Assembly: GCF_022482365.1 (NCBI RefSeq)
Contig: NZ_JAKVPE010000001.1
Location: forward strand, 372,001-436,000
Reading direction: 5' to 3'
Source: Limosilactobacillus sp.
GTDB taxonomy: Bacteria; Bacillota; Bacilli; Lactobacillales; Lactobacillaceae
DNA: 64,000 nt
In this document: piece by piece, positions 42,187 to 49,662 of the stretch
Layout of the letters: each line of letters begins with the position of its first letter
Position numbering within the stretch: position 1 is the stretch's first letter
Program-made: the position numbers and the translations under genes
The notes under the pieces: generated by a model
Databases searched by the model: none
Told to the model about the DNA's origin: nothing
The model's input: the letters and a program-made list of their open reading frames with translations, nothing else

Positions 42187-42222
42187 AACGGCAGTGAAAT
42201 TCTTCGCTGCCGTTTATTTTAA
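42187..42222. terminator. Bidirectional terminator
   Basis: AACGGCAG pairs with CTGCCGTT, flanked by A-run and TTATTTT. It serves the convergent recombinase and SemiSWEET genes. Confidence 0.8.
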
Positions 42223-42503
42223 TGAACATAGGCTGTAATAAAGGTCAGAAGGCCGAAGATGATTCCTGGGAAGTTGGCGATGATGACCGGCCAATCCTTT
42301 TCAGGCTTGACCCAACCGTAGGCCACCCAGAGCGTTGCGTTGATCGCTGCACAGACTGGTTGGACAGGCGAAACCGGGTGACCGGAAAGATTGGAAATAA
42401 TCTGCCCGATGTAAGAGGTATACATCACGAGGCAGGCAATGGTGGCGGTGTTGCCAAAAATTTTTGCTTTGTGGAGGCGCTTGACAAATTCTTCCTTATT
42501 CAC
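42219..42503 (-). CDS. SemiSWEET-type small sugar transporter
   Basis: 94 residues with three transmembrane helices, the length of a SemiSWEET. GNTATIACLVMYTSYIGQII is helix 1, PVSPVQPVCAAINATLWVAY covers helix 2 (with the conserved Asn) and PVIIANFPGIIFGLLTFITA is helix 3. SemiSWEETs form dimers that pass mono- or disaccharides down their gradient. GTG start at 42503 with AAAGGA 10 bases upstream; the longer frame from 42560 has no ribosome binding site and adds a stretch untypical for the family. Confidence 0.87.
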   Translation of the reverse strand: MNKEEFVKRLHKAKIFGNTATIACLVMYTSYIGQIISNLSGHPVSPVQPVCAAINATLWVAYGWVKPEKDWPVIIANFPGIIFGLLTFITAYVH

Positions 42504-42760
42504 GATATCATCATCCTTTTCTATCAAAATTAAAAGCCAAATTCCAAAGGCTTTTCTCAATCCGAATTTTCCAACTAAATAAGATAGCGCATCGTACCAA
42601 AGTAATCAAGCCACCTGAAGGAATTTTTCAAATTTTGTCAAACGCTTGGCACACAAGCTTTCTTATTCACAATAATAACTAGTTCTACAAATGATAAAGG
42701 GTGATTTCCAAATGGCAGATTCTTGCTGCGCAATATTCGCCGCTAATGTTTTTCAATTTT
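42504..42760. other. Intergenic region before the VOC/dehydrogenase operon
   Basis: About 257 bases upstream of the palindromic promoter. AT-rich; no coding frame with a ribosome binding site, no RNA gene and no repeat was seen. Confidence 0.5.
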
Positions 42761-42803
42761 TCTATGTCAACCGGTTGACATAGAAAGCAAAAACAAGTAT
42801 TAT
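42761..42803 (+). promoter_or_regulatory. Promoter with 24-bp palindromic operator
   Basis: TCTATGTCAACC (42761-42772) is followed directly by its exact reverse complement (to 42784). The right arm contains a perfect -35 TTGACA (42775-42780). After 17 bases comes TATTAT (42798-42803). A repressor bound here would block RNA polymerase. The central CCGG symmetry resembles LacI-family operators, but the spacing does not fit a CcpA cre site. Confidence 0.88.
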
Positions 42804-42856
42804 AAAAGCGTCGAAAGAGAAAGAATTCACAAACTCACTCAAGGAGATGGCTTTCA

Positions 42857-43267
42857 ATGGCATTTAATAAGAGCTTGGCCGGTTACTTTGACGACCTGGC
42901 ACACGTTGGGATTCCAACTGATGATATGGACAAAACAATTCGTTTTTGGGAAAAACTGGGCTTCAAGAAGCAGGGCCAGTTCGACACCGATGACCAGGGA
43001 CACCAGGTGACCTTCATGAAGGCCGCCCACCTGATGCTGGAAATCTGGGATAGTGATGGTGCCGTTCACCAAACCGGTGCAATCAACCACATTTCACTGA
43101 ACGTTGAGGATGCCGACAACGCCTTCAAGGCCGCTAAGGCAGAGGGCTTTGCTGTCAAGGAAGCCGAAGTTCAACACCTCGATTTCTGGAAGCACGGGAT
43201 TAAGTTCTTCAACATCACCGGTCCCAACGATGAAACCATCGAATTTTGTGAAATTGTTAAGGATTAA
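42857..43267 (+). CDS. VOC-family protein (glyoxalase-like)
   Basis: 136 residues. Paired beta-alpha-beta-beta-beta modules with possible metal ligands His in DDLAHVGIPTDD, Glu in LMLEIWDSD, His in AINHISLNVED and Glu in ETIEFCEIVK. It may be a lyase or isomerase for a 2-oxoaldehyde or sugar derivative. It is the first gene after the palindromic promoter, 16 bases before a zinc alcohol dehydrogenase, so the two probably share one catabolic or detoxification path. AAGGAG precedes the ATG. Confidence 0.88.
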   Translation: MAFNKSLAGYFDDLAHVGIPTDDMDKTIRFWEKLGFKKQGQFDTDDQGHQVTFMKAAHLMLEIWDSDGAVHQTGAINHISLNVEDADNAFKAAKAEGFAVKEAEVQHLDFWKHGIKFFNITGPNDETIEFCEIVKD

Positions 43268-43283
43268 TTAGGAGGATTTACTA

Positions 43284-44300
43284 ATGAAGGCATTAGTTTT
43301 AACTGGATTAAAGCAGCTCGAAGTTCAAGATTACGATAAGCCAGCAGTTAAGCCGAACGAAGTGCTGATTCACACTGCTTGGGCTGGTATCTGTGGTACC
43401 GACAAGGCCCTGTACGGTGGCCTGCCGGGTTCTGCCGACGCTGTTCCACCGATTGTTTTAGGCCACGAAAACTCCGGGGTCGTTACCGAAGTCGGCAGTG
43501 CCGTTGAAAACTTTAAGGTGGGCGACCGGGTTAGCGTTGACCCGAACGTTTACTGCCACAAGTGCAAGTTCTGCCGGTCATCCCGCCCAGAACTGTGTGA
43601 ACACCTGGATGCCGTTGGTGTTACCCGTGACGGTGGTTTTGAAGAATACTTCACCGCTCCCGAAGAAGTTGTTTACCACATTCCGGACAACGTTTCCCTG
43701 GAAGCTGCTGCCGTAATCGAACCAATCTCCTGTGCTGAACACGGGGTTGACCTTTTGGAAACTCACCCATACCAGAACGCCATCGTTATCGGTGATGGTT
43801 TCGAAGGCCAACTGATCGCCCAGATTCTGAAGTCCCGTGGTGTTCACGAAGTTACCCTGGCTGGTTCCAACGAAGAAAAGCTGGAAAACAACAAGAAGCA
43901 CTTTGGCTTCAAGACCATCAACAACGTTAAGCACCCCGAAGAAGTCAAGGCCGACTCCTACGACATCGTGGTTGAAGCCGTTGGTCTGCCAAAAACGCAG
44001 GAACAAGCCGTTGAAGCCGCTGCCCGTGGTGGCCAAGTCCTGATGTTCGGTGTTGGTAACCCTGACTCAACTTTCAAGGTTAACACCTACAAGGTCTTCC
44101 AAAAGCAGCTGAAGATCCAAGGAACCTTCATCAACCCATACACCTTTGAAGACTCCATTGCCCTGCTGCAATCCGGTGCCGTTGATCCGCTGCCACTGAT
44201 TTCCCATGTCCTCGACTTTGACCATGTCGAAGACTTCGTTAGTGGCAAGCTGACCGGTGTTTCCAAGGCAATCGTCAAGGTTGCTGGTGAAGAAGCCTAA
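43284..44300 (+). CDS. Zinc-dependent medium-chain alcohol/polyol dehydrogenase
   Basis: 338 residues of the MDR family. Catalytic zinc ligands are Cys in GICGTDKALYGG and His-Glu in LGHENSG. The structural zinc site is CHKCKFCRSSRPELC (about 92-106). The Rossmann turn reads AIVIGDGFEGQLIAQ, where the usual G-x-G-x-x-G is altered (G-D-G-F-E-G). Sorbitol, butanediol and threonine dehydrogenases are the nearest functional classes; the substrate is unknown. AGGAGG precedes the ATG. Co-transcribed with the VOC gene and under the same operator. Confidence 0.9.
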   Translation: MKALVLTGLKQLEVQDYDKPAVKPNEVLIHTAWAGICGTDKALYGGLPGSADAVPPIVLGHENSGVVTEVGSAVENFKVGDRVSVDPNVYCHKCKFCRSSRPELCEHLDAVGVTRDGGFEEYFTAPEEVVYHIPDNVSLEAAAVIEPISCAEHGVDLLETHPYQNAIVIGDGFEGQLIAQILKSRGVHEVTLAGSNEEKLENNKKHFGFKTINNVKHPEEVKADSYDIVVEAVGLPKTQEQAVEAAARGGQVLMFGVGNPDSTFKVNTYKVFQKQLKIQGTFINPYTFEDSIALLQSGAVDPLPLISHVLDFDHVEDFVSGKLTGVSKAIVKVAGEEA

Positions 44301-44317
44301 CGCCTATTAATTCATCC

Positions 44318-44357
44318 TCAAAAGGGTCGTTATCAAATTCGATAGCGGCCCTTTTTA
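44318..44357. terminator. Bidirectional terminator
   Basis: AAAGGGTCGTTATC pairs with GATAGCGGCCCTTT, followed by TTTATAG. Shared by the dehydrogenase and the convergent PucR-type regulator. Confidence 0.85.
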
Positions 44358-45707
44358 TAGTTGCTGGAGCAAGATTGCCCCGAGGATTAAGTTGGCGTTA
44401 CGCTGGGGATCGTCGAAGTGATAGTCCCACTGGTCCATGATCCGGTTGAGGCGATAGAGAACGGTATTGTGGTGAAGATGAAGCTGGTGGGCGGTTCGGC
44501 TGACGCTGCCATTGTTCAACAGGTAGGTGACCAGGGTCTGGAAAAAGGCAGTCTGATGTTTTTCATCGTCCGTCTTGAGCTTGCGCAGGGCGGGATTGAT
44601 GAAACCCAGCTGATGGTTGTCACGGAGATAACCAGCTAAGATCACCGGCGTAGCATCTTCAAACAAAAGGAAGGCTTGATGGCGCTCGCTTGCGACCTGT
44701 ACCGCGAGTCGGGCTTGATCGTAGGCCTGGAAGAATTCCGCCAGGATGGTGAAGGTACTGCTGACGCCAACGATAACGCGGTCGGGGTCACCGATTTGCT
44801 TGAGCTGCATAAGCTCAGGCGGACAGAGCTGCTCAGTAGGTGCGAGGTTGGTTAGCAGGATGATATCCCGGTCAAAGAAACAGTAAATTCCCTGGGGGAT
44901 CAGTCGATTAAGCCGGCCGAGAAGGTTACGAAGAAAGATTTCATTGAATTGCTGCTCTAGGCGGATGTCAATTAAGTACTTGGCACCTGGCCGTGCTAAG
45001 AAGGGTTGAAGGTCCGACCGTCGAGCCGGGCTATCAAAGGTTCGATCACTGATTGCTAATTCCAGGCTGCTGGAATAATTGAGTCGATTAGACTGGGATC
45101 GCTTCTCAGTTGTTGTAATTACGTTGATTGTAAACTCCAAGTAGTAGCTAATAACCAGGCGGATGAGCAGTGAAGGAAGTCGACCATTGCTGACGACGAT
45201 GATCCGACCGATTCGCTTTTCATGATTGAATAGTTGATAAATGCCAACCGGGTATCTTCCCAATTGACGATGGCAAAACGGATCGTTCATCTGGTCACCA
45301 AGCTGATTTGCCTGAGTAATTAATTTTTTGTCAAAGCGGGGAGGGAAGAGTTGGTCGATAATCTGCTTGTTCGTGGCTGTGAGAATGGTTCCGGAAGGAT
45401 TAATGAGAAAAATTGCACAATTGGTTTGCTTGCTGAGCGTGTTGAGGGCAACATTTAGGTCGTCGGAGCGAAGATACTGCGGGACACTGTTATTAAAAAT
45501 CTGCAGGGCACGGTAATCGTCCTCAATAAGTGCTTTGATTTGTTGAGGGGTCGGTTGGGCCTTCAGTTCGTCCCAGCCTAGCCGCTTTCCATTGTCTAAC
45601 GTTACTCCTGCCATTGATACGTTGACAACTGAGCAATTTAAAATACCTGTAATCAATGAATTTGTTGTGTGAATATCCAAGGCGTATAATGCCTGATTTA
45701 ATTTCAT
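44355..45707 (-). CDS. PucR/CdaR-type transcriptional regulator
   Basis: 450 residues. A GAF-like sensory region in the first half (NTLSKQTNCAIFLINPSGTI) is followed by a GGDEF-like/CdaR middle domain and a C-terminal HTH_30 (TLVTYLLNNGSVSRTAHQLH, then LHHNTVLYRLNRI). Such regulators activate catabolic genes on sensing small metabolites. It diverges from the SDR gene 141 bases away, the likely target. GGAGG lies before the ATG. The substrate is not apparent. Confidence 0.88.
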   Translation of the reverse strand: MKLNQALYALDIHTTNSLITGILNCSVVNVSMAGVTLDNGKRLGWDELKAQPTPQQIKALIEDDYRALQIFNNSVPQYLRSDDLNVALNTLSKQTNCAIFLINPSGTILTATNKQIIDQLFPPRFDKKLITQANQLGDQMNDPFCHRQLGRYPVGIYQLFNHEKRIGRIIVVSNGRLPSLLIRLVISYYLEFTINVITTTEKRSQSNRLNYSSSLELAISDRTFDSPARRSDLQPFLARPGAKYLIDIRLEQQFNEIFLRNLLGRLNRLIPQGIYCFFDRDIILLTNLAPTEQLCPPELMQLKQIGDPDRVIVGVSSTFTILAEFFQAYDQARLAVQVASERHQAFLLFEDATPVILAGYLRDNHQLGFINPALRKLKTDDEKHQTAFFQTLVTYLLNNGSVSRTAHQLHLHHNTVLYRLNRIMDQWDYHFDDPQRNANLILGAILLQQL

Positions 45708-45848
45708 TTCTGCCTCCGTTTAACTTCACGAGAGTTTGTTATGTCCTATTGTATCAAAAATCTTTGTGAAAACACATAAAGACGCTGAAACCGATTCCAC
45801 ATACAATGTACCCGTAAAGTTAATTAATACACAAACGGAGGGATAATC

Positions 45849-46616
45849 ATGGCTGACGAAAAAGTTGCCTTAATTACGGGTGCTAGTTCAGGAATTGGTT
45901 ACGGAATCACGGAAGTTTTCGCAGCTAACGGTGTCAACGTTGCAATGGTTGCGCTCGGGGCTGAGACGCTAAATGAAAAGACTCAAGAGATTCGGGATCA
46001 ATACCACGTCGAAGCCTTACCAATTGTTGCGAACATTGCAAATGAAGATGAAGTTAATCACGCGGTTCAAGAGACAATTGAAAAGTTTGGTCACCTTGAC
46101 TACGCGGTTAATGATGCAGGAATCAGTGGAACATTCAAGGCCTTTCATGAACTGACCAGTGCCGATTTCGATAAGACGATGGGGGTTGACCTCCGCGGGA
46201 CCTTCCTGTCAATGAGCGCCGAAATTAAGCAGTTCGTTAAGCAGGGCTACGGTTCGGTTGTCAACATTACCGCCCTCGGCACCGAGGTTGCGGCACCATC
46301 AATGTCGCTCTACATTGCTGCTAAGGCCGGCATCGTTGGCTTTACCCATGCCGTAGCAATGGACTACGCCGACAAGGGCATTCGGGTTAACGCTGTTTCA
46401 CCTGGTGCGGTCCGGACCAACATGACCAAGGCCGTTCTCGACGACACCAGCGAGGGCAGCTTCGGTCAATTGCTGCTGAACGGAATTCCAAATAAGCGTG
46501 CCGCGGATCCAAAGGAAATTGGTGAAGCTGTTTACTTTGTTGCTTCCGAAAAGGCCTCTTACATGACCGGCCAGAACGTCTGTGTCGATGGTGGGGCTTC
46601 AACTGGTAATAACTAA
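45849..46616 (+). CDS. Short-chain dehydrogenase/reductase
   Basis: 255 residues. TGASSGIGYG (cofactor turn), NDAGISG (NNAG variant), YIAAK (YxxxK, active Tyr/Lys) and SPGAVRTNM are present. The catalytic Ser normally 13 residues before the Tyr is not there: the segment reads VVNITALGTEVAAPSMSLY, with Ala at that place and Thr beside it. It may use Thr or another residue, or have altered activity. GGAGG precedes the ATG. Divergent from the PucR-type regulator. Probably a keto-acyl or sugar-derived ketone reductase; the substrate is unknown. Confidence 0.88.
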   Translation: MADEKVALITGASSGIGYGITEVFAANGVNVAMVALGAETLNEKTQEIRDQYHVEALPIVANIANEDEVNHAVQETIEKFGHLDYAVNDAGISGTFKAFHELTSADFDKTMGVDLRGTFLSMSAEIKQFVKQGYGSVVNITALGTEVAAPSMSLYIAAKAGIVGFTHAVAMDYADKGIRVNAVSPGAVRTNMTKAVLDDTSEGSFGQLLLNGIPNKRAADPKEIGEAVYFVASEKASYMTGQNVCVDGGASTGNN

Positions 46617-46656
46617 ATTTCTCCTTAATGGTATTTGAATCAACATCAACATTGGG

Positions 46657-46687
46657 CTGTGATCCGGTAGTGGACCACGGTCTTTTA
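46657..46687 (+). terminator. Terminator of the SDR gene
   Basis: CTGTGATCC and GGACCACGG form a stem (one mismatch) around GGTAGT, then TCTTTT. Confidence 0.65.
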
Positions 46688-46789
46688 GTTTAATCTGCAC
46701 CAACCCAGGCATCTTGTCGATTTGGCAATTGACTGAGCTTATTAGTTAAAGATGAAAAGCAAAACTGCAGCAAAATTTGTCAAATGGTC

Positions 46790-46818
46790 TTGCTATTTTA
46801 GCTGATTCTTGGTAAGAT
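46790..46818 (+). promoter_or_regulatory. Promoter of the tRNA cluster
   Basis: TTGCTA (46790-46795), a 17-base spacer and TAAGAT (46813-46818), about 30 bases before tRNA-Val. Confidence 0.6.
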
Positions 46819-46847
46819 ATTATCTGTTGTCATGAGGAATGACATTT

Positions 46848-46920
46848 GGAGGATTAGCTCAGTTGGGAGAGCGTCTGCCTTACAAGCAGAGGGTCACAGG
46901 TTCGAGCCCTGTATCCTCCA
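46848..46920 (+). tRNA. tRNA-Val (anticodon TAC)
   Basis: Acceptor GGAGGAT/ATCCTCC, D-arm AGCTCAGTTGGGAGAGCG, anticodon arm TCTGC-CTTACAA-GCAGA, T-arm CACAGG-TTCGAG-CCCTGT. First of three tRNAs in tandem. Confidence 0.95.
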
Positions 46921-46946
46921 TTGCGGCTTTACCGCAAACATAATAT

Positions 46947-47018
46947 TGGGCTATAGCCAAGCGGTAAGGCAACGGTTTTTGGTACCGTCATGCGCTGGTT
47001 CGAATCCAGCTAGCCCAA
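46947..47018 (+). tRNA. tRNA-Gln (anticodon TTG)
   Basis: Acceptor TGGGCTA/TAGCCCA, anticodon arm ACGGT-TTTTGGT-ACCGT, T-arm GCTGG-TTCGAAT-CCAGC; the U1-A72 start is typical of tRNA-Gln. 26 bases after tRNA-Val. Confidence 0.95.
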
Positions 47019-47023
47019 TATTT

Positions 47024-47098
47024 GGTCCGTTGGTCTAGTTGGTTTAGGACGCATCCCTGTCACGGATGAGATCACGAGTTCGAGTCTCGTACGGACCG
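47024..47098 (+). tRNA. tRNA-Asp (anticodon GTC)
   Basis: Acceptor GGTCCGT/ACGGACC, anticodon arm CATCC-CTGTCAC-GGATG, T-arm ACGAG-TTCGAGT-CTCGT, discriminator G as expected for tRNA-Asp. 5 bases after tRNA-Gln. Confidence 0.95.
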
Positions 47099-47103
47099 TT
47101 AGC

Positions 47104-47140
47104 GAAAGCATCTGGTTTCTACCGGATGCTTTTTCTTTTA
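47104..47140 (+). terminator. Terminator of the tRNA cluster
   Basis: AGCATCTGG and CCGGATGCT stem followed by TTTTTCTTTT. Confidence 0.85.
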
Positions 47141-47191
47141 CTCTTTAGTAAAAATCAGTAAAAAAAGTTAATTGTCATCCGTTTGACAGAG

Positions 47192-47405
47192 TTGTAAACG
47201 ATTTCACAATATAGTATAATAAAGTTGTTGTCGAAGGAGATTGGGATAGAGTTATTATATTAAGAATAAATGTAAATGTCGGTTCAATATTTTTGGGGTA
47301 AAAGATCGTTTAATATAGGGAGCAATTATTTCTTAAGCTACTAATTTCGGCAACCTGAAGCGGGCGGGAACGGGATCTAGATCTCGTCTCCGCCCTTATT
47401 TGTTT
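47192..47405 (+). ncRNA. Candidate small non-coding RNA with own promoter and terminator
   Basis: TTGTAA (47192-47197), a 17-base spacer and TATAAT (47215-47220) give a start near 47227. A GC-rich hairpin, GGGCGGGAACGGGATCT with AGATCTCGTCTCCGCCC, ends at about 47394, followed by TTATTTGTTT. The roughly 170-base transcript holds no frame with a good ribosome binding site; a 22-codon frame (MSVQYFWGKRS...) lacks one. The family is not recognised: it does not show the marks of 6S RNA, tmRNA, RNase P RNA or SRP RNA. Confidence 0.45.
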
Positions 47406-47482
47406 AAATGTTAGGATAAAAGTAGAAACGGTCTTAACCAGAACTAGACAGTAATGCATTAGAGAAAGCGGGCTTGATATCA

Positions 47483-47869
47483 ATGGCCAAGGTTGATTTT
47501 ATGCAAGAAACGGTCCAGACCATGCTCAGCAAAAATGTGCCGTCATATGTTGATGAAAATGCCTTTTTGCGAGCGCAGGGGACACAGGAGCAGTTAAGTG
47601 CCAGCCAATTTAGAAAAATCTTCGTTGAATCAGGGGAGTTGCTTCCCTTACAGTCGCAAAGCTTGGATGATTGCAGTGAATACATCATCTCGATGGCCTT
47701 AGTGCATCATCCAGGGAGCGACCTGCCACTTTATCATCTGGTGGCCACGGAACTGACTGAGCATCCCCTTAGCCTGATTGGTGATCGCTATTATTATCAA
47801 GCGACTACTGGCGATACTTTACGTCAGACAATTGACCAGCTCGATCGTATTCGGTCGACCATTGATTGA
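47483..47869 (+). CDS. Hypothetical cytoplasmic protein (128 aa)
   Basis: A helical N-terminal half (MAKVDFMQETVQTMLSKNVP, QEQLSASQFRKIFVESGELL) and a strand-rich second half (EYIISMALVHHPGSDLPLYH, IGDRYYYQATTGDTLRQTI). No signal peptide, membrane segment or recognised family. The ATG at 47483 is used; a TTG at 47474 with AGAAAG upstream is an alternative that adds three residues. It stands alone after the candidate small RNA. Confidence 0.65.
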   Translation: MAKVDFMQETVQTMLSKNVPSYVDENAFLRAQGTQEQLSASQFRKIFVESGELLPLQSQSLDDCSEYIISMALVHHPGSDLPLYHLVATELTEHPLSLIGDRYYYQATTGDTLRQTIDQLDRIRSTID

Positions 47870-47938
47870 TTTTCTTCTGTGGTAAAATAAAAGTAGATAC
47901 TAAACTAACTGGGACGAATCTGCGAAGGGGATGTTAGG

Positions 47939-48064
47939 ATGTTCAAGAAAACAGCACACCAACCAGCCAAGCAAAACAAGTTTATGCGGGCCATTCTCGT
48001 CACTGCGGCCGCACTGCAGGTGGTTAATGCAGTGACAACGCTCAGACATGCCTTACGGAAGTAG
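47939..48064 (+). CDS. Small membrane protein (41 aa)
   Basis: AAGGGG lies 9 bases before ATG; TAAAAT (47884) is a plausible -10. The frame encodes MFKKTAHQPAKQNKFMRAIL, then VTAAALQVVNAVTTLRHALR and K: a basic start, one hydrophobic helix and a basic end. The following hairpin supports an independent transcript. The function is unknown; the type resembles small membrane-associated peptides. Confidence 0.6.
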   Translation: MFKKTAHQPAKQNKFMRAILVTAAALQVVNAVTTLRHALRK

Positions 48065-48099
48065 ACGAAATTAAACAAGTGTCTTACAATGCAATTATA

Positions 48100-48131
48100 A
48101 TTGGGAATCGTCATGGGGCGGTTCCCTTTTT
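48100..48131 (+). terminator. Terminator of the 41-residue protein gene
   Basis: GGGAATCG pairs with CGGTTCCC, followed by TTTTT. Confidence 0.8.
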
Positions 48132-48152
48132 CGTGTTATGATAGAAGTGTAT

Positions 48153-48166
48153 AGTAACCGCTTTCA
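48153..48166 (+). promoter_or_regulatory. Candidate CcpA cre site before the L-HicDH gene
   Basis: AGTAACCGCTTTCA fits the TGNAANCGNTNNCA consensus except for the first base. It lies just downstream of a TATGAT -10-like box (48137-48142), a position suited to repression. Confidence 0.4.
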
Positions 48167-48187
48167 TTATAGACAGGAGTGATCTAC

Positions 48188-49096
48188 ATGCATAAGATTG
48201 GAATTATTGGACTTGGTCACGTTGGGACCACCGTTGCTCACATCTTATTGATGAAGGGACTGGCCGATGAGCTGGTACTGATTGATCAGGACGAAAAGAA
48301 AGTTGCGGCAGAGTACAATGACTTTGGGGACTCGTTCCCGCGGACCAATCATTCCGCGGTGATCAAACAGAATGACTATGGTGAACTGGCCGATGCTGAC
48401 ATTGTGATCACGGCATTTGGGGACATTGAAGCCACGAACCGGACTGGTGACCGGTTCGCCGAACTGCCAATCAACAAGAAAAATGCCCGCGAGGTTGGTG
48501 CAAAGATCAAGGAAAGCGGTTTTAACGGCATCCTGATCAACATTTCTAATCCGTGTGACGCGGTACTGGGTGTTCTCCAGGAAGCAACCGGTCTGCCGTA
48601 TGAGCGGATCTTCGGAACTGGGACTTCGCTGGACACGGCCCGGATGCAGCGGGCGGTTGGAACGACCTTCAACGAGGCACCGCAAAACGTTGATGGTTAC
48701 GTCCTTGGTGAGCACGGGAACACCCAGTTTACTGCTTGGTCAACGATTCACCTGGACGGGATCCCGGTAACCAAGCTGGCCGATGAGGGCAAGGTTGACC
48801 TTGATGGCCTGGCCACCACGATTCGGAACGGGGCCTTCACGATCATGGCTGGTAAGGGCTACACCTGCTTTGGCGTTGCTACCTGCGCAGCACTGCTGGT
48901 TGAGGCGGTCTTCACCAACAAGCACCTCTTCGGACCGGTTTCCGTTTACATGGAGAAGTACGGTTGCTACGTCGGCTACCCAGCTGTTGTTGGTGCCCAC
49001 GGGATTGAGGACATCCATGAGATTAAATTGACGGCCGAAGAAGAAGAGTTGCTGGCAAAGTCCGCTGAGACAATTAAGGATAAGATGAAGGATTAG
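48188..49096 (+). CDS. L-2-hydroxyisocaproate dehydrogenase-type (L-LDH family) oxidoreductase
   Basis: 302 residues. It shows NAD-binding GIIGLGHVGTTVAH, the substrate Arg in TGDRFAELP, the NISNPCDAV loop and the catalytic His in YVLGEHGNTQFTAWS. GTGTSLDTARMQRAVG and GKGYTCFGVAT match L-HicDH rather than standard L-lactate dehydrogenase. L-HicDH reduces branched 2-oxoacids to 2-hydroxyacids, regenerating NAD+ and disposing of amino-acid carbon. AGGAG precedes ATG at 48188; a GTG 9 bases earlier overlaps that site and is rejected. Confidence 0.88.
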   Translation: MHKIGIIGLGHVGTTVAHILLMKGLADELVLIDQDEKKVAAEYNDFGDSFPRTNHSAVIKQNDYGELADADIVITAFGDIEATNRTGDRFAELPINKKNAREVGAKIKESGFNGILINISNPCDAVLGVLQEATGLPYERIFGTGTSLDTARMQRAVGTTFNEAPQNVDGYVLGEHGNTQFTAWSTIHLDGIPVTKLADEGKVDLDGLATTIRNGAFTIMAGKGYTCFGVATCAALLVEAVFTNKHLFGPVSVYMEKYGCYVGYPAVVGAHGIEDIHEIKLTAEEEELLAKSAETIKDKMKD

Positions 49097-49102
49097 TTTT
49101 AC

Positions 49103-49143
49103 GAATCGGCGATCAGGTTGTCTGACCTGGTCGCCGATTTTTG
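49103..49143 (+). terminator. Terminator of the L-HicDH gene
   Basis: AATCGGCGATCAGG pairs with CCTGGTCGCCGATT, then TTTTG. Confidence 0.88.
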
Positions 49144-49234
49144 TTTGTGAAAATATTTCATTTTAGGATAACAAAGGCTTGGTTATTACCATAAATCAAG
49201 TATAATTAAAGGTAAAGAGAAGGGGGATATCGAT

Positions 49235-49510
49235 ATGTCATTAATGAAAGATACAGCAGAAATCAGCAAGACCGATAGTCAAGTTTACCTGGTCACCATG
49301 GTTCGGCAGAGTACCGACATGCCAATGTACATTGACCACATGGTTTACCAAACGGCCGCTGGCGGTCAAAAGTTCATGACTAAGCTGGTGTCAGCATTTG
49401 CCCACGCCGACTACCGCGAAAAGAAAGTGGATGCCGACCACTACGAATTGAGCAACGGCTTGGACAAAATCAGCCTGACTGGTCAGCTGGAAGACGTTTA
49501 CGAGGACTAA
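49235..49510 (+). CDS. Hypothetical protein (91 aa)
   Basis: MSLMKDTAEISKTDSQVYLV, then TMVRQSTDMPMYIDHMVYQT and a charged second half ending QLEDVYED. Short strands and one or two helices, acidic, cytoplasmic; no recognised family. AGAAGGGGGATA before the ATG is a good ribosome binding site and a terminator follows, so it is a real single gene. Confidence 0.75.
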   Translation: MSLMKDTAEISKTDSQVYLVTMVRQSTDMPMYIDHMVYQTAAGGQKFMTKLVSAFAHADYREKKVDADHYELSNGLDKISLTGQLEDVYED

Positions 49511-49513
49511 CTT

Positions 49514-49557
49514 TCCAGAAAAGTCTCCTCGCCCGCTTGGGTGGGGAGACTTTTTTT
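49514..49557 (+). terminator. Terminator of the 91-residue protein gene
   Basis: AAAGTCTCCTCGCCC pairs with GGGTGGGGAGACTTT around GCTT, then TTTT. Confidence 0.9.
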
Positions 49558-49662
49558 GCCCACTGTCTTGCTGGTTAACAGTTGTAACAAATTGAATGGT
49601 GAAGTACTTTCTAAACAACGGTTAGACTTAAGTTAAGAAAGTATTCGGAATAGAAAGGATTC

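Noticed and set aside
42761-42784. CcpA cre site reading of the palindrome
   Set aside because: The symmetric CCGG centre gives a spacing that does not fit the 14-base cre consensus.
46832-47038. Open frame MRNDIWRISSVGRASALQAE
   Set aside because: It runs through tRNA-Val and tRNA-Gln and is an artefact of tRNA sequence.
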